64,000 nucleotides of DNA from Streptomyces sp. DG2A-72 (GTDB lineage: Bacteria; Actinomycetota; Actinomycetes; Streptomycetales; Streptomycetaceae), in assembly GCF_030499575.1 (NCBI RefSeq), contig NZ_JASTLC010000001.1:9386001-9450000 (forward strand). The letters run 5' to 3'. Made by a program: the position numbers and the translations under genes. Each line of letters starts with the position of its first letter. Positions within the stretch are counted from its first letter, which is position 1. Under the pieces are notes generated by a model that was not told where the DNA came from, did no database searches, and saw nothing but the letters and a program-made list of their open reading frames with translations. Below, in pieces: positions 58,578 to 64,000 of this stretch.

Positions 58578-58615
58578 GCGCCCCGTAAGGGGCGCGGGGA
58601 ACTGCGCGACCAGCC
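58578..58615. terminator. GC hairpin and dispersed repeat copy 3
   Basis: GCGCCCC-GTAA-GGGGCGC (58578-58595) forms a perfect hairpin 6 bp after the LAL stop. It runs into GGGGCGCGGGGAACTGCGCG then ACC, the fullest copy of the intergenic repeat also seen at 51844 and 55042. It likely ends the LAL transcript. Confidence 0.75.
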
Positions 58616-58655
58616 CCCACTCACCCGCAGCCGAAGAACAGCCCAACCAGCGGAG

Positions 58656-61259
58656 CTAAGCCGCCCCGAACGCCGAAAACGCCCACCCCGTAGCCTGATG
58701 CACCGCATCCCCCGGCAGCGCCCCGCGAGCATCCCGCAACGCCTCGGCCAACGACAGCCCCACGCTCAGCCCCTTATGCAGCGCGAGCATCAACGGCACC
58801 ACCGCCGCGTCATTGACAGGCGCACTGCTCGCCACAACACCCGCCGTCCCCAGCGGCAGCAGCGCCGTGACGAGACCGAGGAGTTCGTCGGCGCCGACGG
58901 AGGCCAGCCGCGCGGTGTCGCAGCTGGACAGGATGATCCGGTACGGGCTGCGGTCCAGCCGCTCGAAGTCGTGCACGATGAGCGGCCCGTCGGCCATCCG
59001 CAGCGAGGAGAACAGCGGACTGTCCGCACGGAAGGTGCCGTGCGCCGCGATATGGGCCAGCGCCGCCCCGTCCAGTTCCTCCAGGACCCGCGGCACGCGC
59101 GCGTGGTCGTGCTCCAGGACCGTCGACTTGCCGTACCGGTCCGCCAGTTCCGGCACTTCCGCACCGCCGGTGGCGAGCCCCGGCCCGCGCACCAGGACAT
59201 GACGGCCACCCGGCGGCGGCTCGGTCTCCCTCGCCCGCAGCCAGCTGCTGGCCGACGGCGACACGCTGAGCACCCGCTCCCGCAGCGACGGCAGCAGCGC
59301 CCACGGCACCCGGTGCAGCCGGCCCGGCGGCACCACCACGACCGGGCCGGAGCCCAGATGCGCGGCTGCCGGGCCGAGCAGCAGCTCCTCCAGCCGCCGC
59401 CCCGCCGCCTCCACCACCGGCAACCGGCCCTCCGCCCCCGGATGCGCCAGCCGCCGCAGCCCGGCCTGCACATGCTCGGCCTCGACGACCGCGTCCGTGA
59501 GCAGCCCGGCCTCGTACCGCCTGACCCGCCCCTGCCCGCACAGCAGCACATGCACGCGCCCGTCGAGCACCACGAGTTCGACCAGCCGTACCTCGCCGAG
59601 CCGCGCCAGCAGCCGGGCCGGGTCGAAGGAGGACTCGTCGCAGGGCGCGTCGCCGCGGATGTGCAGGGTGCGAGATCGGATCTCCCGTTCCAGCCGCCGC
59701 TGTTCACGCTCCAGAGCCGGGACAGGCCGTGCTTCCATACGGGCGGCCTCCGCGCGTGCGGCGATCTCCCGGTAGGCGGTGAGGCCGCGTTGCAGCGTCG
59801 GGTCGGCGGGCGGGCGGGTGGGTGGCGCCGACAGTACGGTGGACCGCCAGCGTTCGCTCCACACCAGCAGTTGCCGCGGCCCGCCGGAGAGCAGACTCGC
59901 CTGCTGGGCGAGCGCGGCCAGCTCGGCGCCCTGCTCGGTGGCGCGGGCCCGCAACTCCGAGGCGCCCAGCGTCATCCGGTGGTCGTCGAGTACGTCGAGC
60001 CCGCGCCGGCACGCCTCCAGCACTCGTCGGCCGGAACCGGCGGCCTGCGCCCGCAGCGCCTGCGCCGCCCAGCCCGTCAGCCGCGCCAGCGGCGGCCCGC
60101 TGTGCCGGCTGCGGGCGGCGACGGTCAAGTGCCGTTCCGCGTCGGTCCGCCAGCCCAGCTCGAGGGCGATCCGGCCCGCGAGCAGCGCAGCCTCGGGCGC
60201 GGCCGGCGCGCCGAACGCGGCCAGCCGGTCCGCCACCGCGGCGGCGTCCGCGACGAGACGGCCCGAGCCCCGCCCGGCGGCAACCCGCGCCTCGATCAGC
60301 ACCAGCCGGGCGTGCGTCTCCCACCAGGTGCGCCGCTGCGCCGCGAACAGCCGTACGGCCAGATCCGCGCGGGCGATCGCGGTCTGCGGATCGCCCGCGA
60401 GCCGTGCCGCGCGAGCGGCGGCCAGCAGCAGCTCCGCCTTCCGCGTGGACTGCCCGCCGATGCCGTCGAGCACGCCTATGGCAGTGTCGGCCTCGGCGAG
60501 CGCCTCGGGGGCGAGGCCGGCCGCCATCAGGACCTCGCAGCGCCGGATGTTGAGCATGAACGTCGGCGTGCCGAGCTTGGCGTACCGCTCCTCGGCCTCG
60601 TCCAGCAGCCGCAGCGCGGCCGGCACGTCCCCCGACCGGAACGCGGCCAGCCCCCGGCTCTCCACCGCGTCCGCCTTGTCGTGCTCCTGGCCGGTGGTGT
60701 CCCACAGCGCCTCGGCTGCGGTGAAGTCGGCCTCGGCCCGCTCCACCGCGCCCAGCGCCAGATGCACGGTCGCCCGCAGCGTCAGCGCCCGCGCCGTCCA
60801 GATGACGTCGTCGGCCTGCCGCAGCACGGGTATGGCCCGGCGTACGTCCTCCAGCGCCTCCCGGTGATGGCCCAGCACCCACCAGACGTAGGCCCGGCGG
60901 TACAGCACACGCGCCCGGGTGAGTCCCGTACCGCGCGCGACACCCCGCTCGAACGCCTCCAGGCCCTGCCGGGTGCTGCCCGCATGGACCAGCGCCACGC
61001 CGAGGGTGCCCAGGACGTCGGCCTCCCGGTCGGCCGATCCGGCGCGTGCCGCCAGATCGCGGGCGCGCCGCAGATGCCGCAGGGCGATCCGCAGGTCGCC
61101 GAAGTCCCGCTGCCACATGCCGATCACATGGTGGGCGACACTGGCGTGCAGCGGTGAGGGATCGTCGGCGAGCACCTGTTCCGCCCGCGCCAGAGCCTCT
61201 TTCGGTGAGGCGAACACCATCGGCAGCAGTTCGAGAACCGAGTCGCTTCCCGCTGTCAC
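58656..61259 (-). CDS. TPR-CHAT caspase-like protease
   Basis: 867 residues. About 1-560 is a solenoid of TPR-like helices (ALRHLRRARDLAARAGSADR, LGALERAEADFTAAEALW-type repeats). From about 600 a CHAT domain follows, with the catalytic dyad His740 (IAAHGTFRADSPLF) and Cys780 (IILSSCDTARLASVG). This places it in clan CD with caspases and separase. GTG 61259 has no ribosome site, but TACCAT lies 7 bp upstream, so translation is probably leaderless. It is divergent from the S8 protease operon. TPR-CHAT proteins act as activated proteases in conflict or cell-death systems. Confidence 0.88.
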   Translation of the reverse strand: MTAGSDSVLELLPMVFASPKEALARAEQVLADDPSPLHASVAHHVIGMWQRDFGDLRIALRHLRRARDLAARAGSADREADVLGTLGVALVHAGSTRQGLEAFERGVARGTGLTRARVLYRRAYVWWVLGHHREALEDVRRAIPVLRQADDVIWTARALTLRATVHLALGAVERAEADFTAAEALWDTTGQEHDKADAVESRGLAAFRSGDVPAALRLLDEAEERYAKLGTPTFMLNIRRCEVLMAAGLAPEALAEADTAIGVLDGIGGQSTRKAELLLAAARAARLAGDPQTAIARADLAVRLFAAQRRTWWETHARLVLIEARVAAGRGSGRLVADAAAVADRLAAFGAPAAPEAALLAGRIALELGWRTDAERHLTVAARSRHSGPPLARLTGWAAQALRAQAAGSGRRVLEACRRGLDVLDDHRMTLGASELRARATEQGAELAALAQQASLLSGGPRQLLVWSERWRSTVLSAPPTRPPADPTLQRGLTAYREIAARAEAARMEARPVPALEREQRRLEREIRSRTLHIRGDAPCDESSFDPARLLARLGEVRLVELVVLDGRVHVLLCGQGRVRRYEAGLLTDAVVEAEHVQAGLRRLAHPGAEGRLPVVEAAGRRLEELLLGPAAAHLGSGPVVVVPPGRLHRVPWALLPSLRERVLSVSPSASSWLRARETEPPPGGRHVLVRGPGLATGGAEVPELADRYGKSTVLEHDHARVPRVLEELDGAALAHIAAHGTFRADSPLFSSLRMADGPLIVHDFERLDRSPYRIILSSCDTARLASVGADELLGLVTALLPLGTAGVVASSAPVNDAAVVPLMLALHKGLSVGLSLAEALRDARGALPGDAVHQATGWAFSAFGAA

Positions 61260-61272
61260 CCAAAGGATGGTA
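61259..61272 (-). promoter_or_regulatory. Leaderless promoter of the CHAT gene
   Basis: TACCAT (61272-61267), spacer CCTTTGG, then GTG at 61259. The TANNNT box 7 bp before a start codon with no Shine-Dalgarno is the usual layout of actinobacterial leaderless genes. Confidence 0.55.
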
Positions 61273-61369
61273 GTGGCCGCGGACACACGCCACACGGGTT
61301 TGGTGCTGTATCAAGCGACGGCTCAGTGACTCTGACTGACGACCGACGCCTCAGTGGGAGGGGACACGC

Positions 61370-62797
61370 ATGGCACCACAGCGATTCCATGAGCAGTTCG
61401 ACCAGATCCAGCGCTCCATGCCCGACGTGCCGCTGGCGATGGGGCCGGACGACTCTTCCGAGTTCTTCTACGAGAAGGGCGTGGTCCTCGCCCGCAACGG
61501 GGAGGAGGCCCGGGTCGTCGAAGAGACCGTGCGCACGCACTTCACCGAGGCCACCGGCCTCACCTCGGACCGGGTACGCCGGGCGGGCCCGGAGACCAAC
61601 CGGTCAGGCATCACCCGCATCCGGGTCGGCGACCCCGGCCACGGCAACCGCAGCGGTGACCGTGCCGTCGCGGGCGCCCTGCGTGCCCTGCGGGCGGCGG
61701 AAGAGCGCACCGGGCGCAAACTGGTCAGCCGTAACCACGTGGTGTCCACGACGGTCAACGCCTGCAATCCGGCGGAGCCCGTGCCCGCCCTGCTCACCCA
61801 GACGCCCAACCCGTCCGCCGCCGAGGCGTCGTACGACCCGGACACGGCCGTCGGCGTGCTGGTCATCGACACCGGCCTGGTGCACGACTACCGCTCCTAC
61901 CCGCTCATGGCGCATGTGCAGGGGGACGCCCAGATCAAGGAGTGCGACGAGAACGGAGTCCTCCAGCAGTACGTCGGCCACGGCACGTTCATCGCCGGAC
62001 TCGTCGCGGCCCTGTCGCCCAACACGGACATCGACGTCAGCAACACGCTCAACGACGCGGGCGCCATCCTGGAGTCCGAGTTCGGCGAGAAGCTCTTCGA
62101 CGCCGTCGACCGGCACGGCTGGCCGGACATCATCAGCCTCTCCGCGGGCACGCCGAACGGCAGCGCGACCGGGCTGCTCGGCGTGGAGACCTTCATGCAG
62201 GCGCTGCGGAACCAGCCCCGCACCCTGCTCGTCGCGGCCGCCGGCAACAACGCCAGCGCCACGCCGTTCTGGCCCGCCGCCTACGCCGACCTGCCCGAGT
62301 ACCAGGACGTCGTGCTGTCGGTCGGCGCGCTGCGCAGCGACGGCGAGTTCGGCGCCTGCTTCACCAATCACGGCTCCTGGGTCAAGGTCTACGCCCCCGG
62401 CGAGCAGCTGACGAGCCCGCTCATCGGCTTCGACACTCCTGTGCCGTACGTGTACCAGCACACCACGTACGACGCCTGCCGGTTCGGCTTCTCCTACCTG
62501 TGCACCTGCGTGCACCCCAGCCACACCGGCGAACTGACCTCCGGTTCGGCCAAGCCCGACCAGGTGATGTTCGAGGGGTTCGCGCACTGGAGCGGGACCT
62601 CGTTCGCCACCCCCGTGGCCGCCGGTCTGGTCGCCGCCCATATGACCGCGCACAAGGAGGCCGACGCCCGCGCCGCCCGACGGCAGCTGCTCGCCGCGAA
62701 CACCGAGTTCGCCGAAGTGCGCGGGGCGCACGTACCGGCGCTGCGGCCGTCGACCTGGCGTCCGGTTCCGGTCGTCCAGCGCCCGGCAGGCGCATGA
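61370..62797 (+). CDS. S8 subtilisin-like serine protease, cytoplasmic type
   Basis: 475 residues. Catalytic triad Asp167 (VLVIDTGLV), His204 (YVGHGTFIAGL) and Ser411 (HWSGTSFATPVAAGL), with oxyanion Asn293 (AAAGNNAS). No signal peptide. A 150-residue N-terminal region (MAPQRFHEQFDQIQRSMPDV) is unlike secreted pro-domains. ATG 61370 with GGGAGGGG. The stop overlaps the sigma factor ATG. It is divergent from the TPR-CHAT gene, 110 bp away. An intracellular pair of a caspase-like and a subtilisin-like protease is unusual. Confidence 0.9.
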   Translation: MAPQRFHEQFDQIQRSMPDVPLAMGPDDSSEFFYEKGVVLARNGEEARVVEETVRTHFTEATGLTSDRVRRAGPETNRSGITRIRVGDPGHGNRSGDRAVAGALRALRAAEERTGRKLVSRNHVVSTTVNACNPAEPVPALLTQTPNPSAAEASYDPDTAVGVLVIDTGLVHDYRSYPLMAHVQGDAQIKECDENGVLQQYVGHGTFIAGLVAALSPNTDIDVSNTLNDAGAILESEFGEKLFDAVDRHGWPDIISLSAGTPNGSATGLLGVETFMQALRNQPRTLLVAAAGNNASATPFWPAAYADLPEYQDVVLSVGALRSDGEFGACFTNHGSWVKVYAPGEQLTSPLIGFDTPVPYVYQHTTYDACRFGFSYLCTCVHPSHTGELTSGSAKPDQVMFEGFAHWSGTSFATPVAAGLVAAHMTAHKEADARAARRQLLAANTEFAEVRGAHVPALRPSTWRPVPVVQRPAGA

Positions 62798-63426
62798 CTG
62801 CCGGAACCGCCCCTTCCACGGCGTACGATGACGTGCCGTACACGAGGGGTGGGGCCGTGGACCGTGCAGATGTCGGCGCGCTCGTCCAGTCAGCCGTCGA
62901 CGGCGACGCGGCGGCCTGGAAGGCGCTGGTGGAAGGGCTGAGCCCACTGGTGTGGTCCGTTGTGCGCGCGCACCGGCTCTCCGACGCCGACGCGCACGAG
63001 GTGTACCAGACCGTGTGGTTCCGCTTCGCCCAGCATCTCGGACGCATCCGAGAGCCCCAGAAGGCAGGGGCGTGGCTGGCCAGCACCGCACGGCACGAGT
63101 CCCTGAAGGTGCTCAAGAGCCTGAGGCGGCTGACTCCCACGGACGACGCCCAGCTGCTGGACCGGGTCAGCGAGGACCGTACGCCCGAGCAGTCGGTCAT
63201 CGACTCGGAGGACGCCGCGGCCCAGACCGAGCGCATCCGGCGGCTGTGGCAGGAGTTCGAGGAACTGGGCGAGCGCTGCAGGCAGTTGCTGCGGATGCTG
63301 ATGGCCACGCCGCCGCCCAGCTACCAGGAGGTGTCCGCCGCACTGGGCATCGCCGTGGGCAGCATCGGGCCGTTGCGCCAGCGCTGTCTGCGACGCCTGA
63401 GGGCCCGACTCGAGGGAGCGTTGTGA
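62794..63426 (+). CDS. ECF-type sigma-70 factor
   Basis: 210 residues. Region 2 about 30-95 (LVQSAVDGDAAAWKALVEGL, DADAHEVYQTVWFRFAQHLG) and region 4 about 150-205 (CRQLLRMLMATPPPSYQEVS, ALGIAVGSIGPLRQRCLRRL). ATG 62794 overlaps the protease stop, and its own stop overlaps the next GTG. No zinc-finger anti-sigma gene is present; the protease and the acidic downstream protein are the only partners. It may drive its own operon and the CHAT gene. Confidence 0.92.
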   Translation: MTAGTAPSTAYDDVPYTRGGAVDRADVGALVQSAVDGDAAAWKALVEGLSPLVWSVVRAHRLSDADAHEVYQTVWFRFAQHLGRIREPQKAGAWLASTARHESLKVLKSLRRLTPTDDAQLLDRVSEDRTPEQSVIDSEDAAAQTERIRRLWQEFEELGERCRQLLRMLMATPPPSYQEVSAALGIAVGSIGPLRQRCLRRLRARLEGAL

Positions 63427-63911
63427 ACGAGACCGACGACGAGCGCTTCGGCGACGAAGAAGGGCTGGACGAGGACCTGGTCGACGGCCTGCTGGACGAA
63501 CTCCGCCAGGCCGCCGCCATCCTCGACCCCGTCCCGGCGGAACTGCGACGCAGCGCCGTCGAGGCGTACGCGCTGCGCGACCTCGACGCCCGGCTGGCCG
63601 AGCTGACCTTCGACTCGCTGATCGACGCGATCCCGGTCAGAGGGGTCACGGACGCGCCGCGGATGCTGACCTTCCGCTCGGGGGACGTGACCGTCGACGT
63701 GGAGGTGACCGGGCAGGGGCTGCTGGGTCAGGTGCTGCCGCCGCAGTCGGCGAGCATCGAGGTGCTCAGCGGCCCGCCGACGGCTCCGCCCACCACGCTG
63801 ACGTCCGACGACATGGGCCGCTTCGCCGGCGACGCACCCCCGGCAGGCCCGTTCGCCCTGAGGCTGCGGACCGGCGGGGAAGTCGTCGTCACGGAGTGGC
63901 TGCGGGCCTGA
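63423..63911 (+). CDS. Conserved acidic protein coupled to the sigma factor
   Basis: 162 residues. A very acidic N-terminus (DDERFGDEEGLDEDLVDGLL), a helix AELRRSAVEAYALRDLDARL and LAELTFDSL, then a beta-rich domain (TFRSGDVTVDVEVTGQGLLG; ending FALRLRTGGEVVVTEWL). Such proteins often follow sigma factors beside CHAT or protease genes in actinobacteria. Possible roles are anti-sigma factor, protease substrate or adaptor. GTG 63423 overlaps the sigma stop by 4 bp. Confidence 0.8.
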   Translation: MNETDDERFGDEEGLDEDLVDGLLDELRQAAAILDPVPAELRRSAVEAYALRDLDARLAELTFDSLIDAIPVRGVTDAPRMLTFRSGDVTVDVEVTGQGLLGQVLPPQSASIEVLSGPPTAPPTTLTSDDMGRFAGDAPPAGPFALRLRTGGEVVVTEWLRA

Positions 63912-63956
63912 CACCGGTGGGGCGGGCGGGCCTGGGGAGTCCGGGTGCCGCCCGAC

Positions 63957-64000
63957 TCACCAGGCGCACGGCAGGGTCTGTGGCCCGCGGATCATCGTCT
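63957..64000 (-). CDS. C-terminal end of a possible cytochrome P450
   Basis: Only the last 14 codons are inside the window. They read TMIRGPQTLPCAW and a stop, which fits the usual P450 ending (basic residue, RGxxxLP, aromatic). The 45 bp before it (63912-63956) hold no gene. Identification is tentative. Confidence 0.35.
   Translation of the reverse strand, partial: TMIRGPQTLPCAW

Overview
This is high-GC actinobacterial DNA, almost certainly from a Streptomyces chromosome. The signs are GC-rich third codon positions, many GTG starts, many TetR/IclR/LuxR/PucR regulators, a mycothiol-linked formaldehyde dehydrogenase, an Mrp antiporter operon coupled by 4-bp overlaps, and a short dispersed repeat typical of Streptomyces. 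It looks like an accessory or chromosome-arm region. Working operons sit between decayed genes (MFS permease, Ser/Thr kinase, NB-ARC ATPase, universal stress protein, stomatin-like protein, LysR regulator), one insertion sequence and one group II intron.

Layout. 1-3000: MFS remnant, a TetR/DHA2-efflux pair with two tandem operators, and an intact tRNA-Pro(GGG). 3.8-5.3 kb: DEAD-box RNA helicase. 5.4-7 kb: a kinase remnant and an NB-ARC remnant that meet tail to tail. 8-9.5 kb: a secreted DUF1996 protein. 9.5-12 kb: mostly non-coding, plus one frameshifted hypothetical gene. 12-13.2 kb: PucR-type regulator. 13.4-21.6 kb: an eleven-gene CBS/Mrp-type antiporter operon. 22-26.6 kb: broken Usp, SulP transporter, DUF3040 protein, broken stomatin-like and LysR genes. 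26.8-49.2 kb: a choline / glycine betaine / one-carbon catabolic island, interrupted at 41-45.5 kb by a lectin-like secreted protein, a group II intron and an ISAzo13-type element. 49.2-55.4 kb: small metabolic and regulatory genes, including a type III polyketide synthase pair and a TetR/oxidoreductase pair with three phased operators. 55.5-63.9 kb: an M12 metalloprotease, a LAL-type LuxR regulator, a TPR-CHAT caspase-like protease, and an operon of S8 protease, sigma factor and a small acidic protein. The last bases look like the C-terminus of a P450.

How the island works (inference from gene content). An OpuA-like ABC importer brings in choline or betaine. BetA and BetB oxidise choline to glycine betaine. 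A three-component Rieske oxygenase demethylates betaine, releasing formaldehyde. Mycothiol-dependent dehydrogenase plus an MBL hydrolase remove the formaldehyde. A dimethylglycine-oxidase-like flavoprotein/GcvT fusion passes further methyl groups to tetrahydrofolate, and FolD and PurU process the folate one-carbon units. No sarcosine oxidase is present.

The strongest new signal is a shared DNA element in this island. Six intergenic regions (seven sites) carry paired 17-bp palindromes of the form GTTGCG-N5-CGCAAC whose centres are 19 bp apart. The embedded IclR regulator is the obvious candidate to bind them. Two other points stand out. A 23-bp piece of the tRNA-Pro gene is repeated directly after folD, 46.3 kb away, as expected of an old tRNA-directed integration. 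The CHAT / subtilase / sigma-factor cluster looks like a proteolytic signalling or conflict module.
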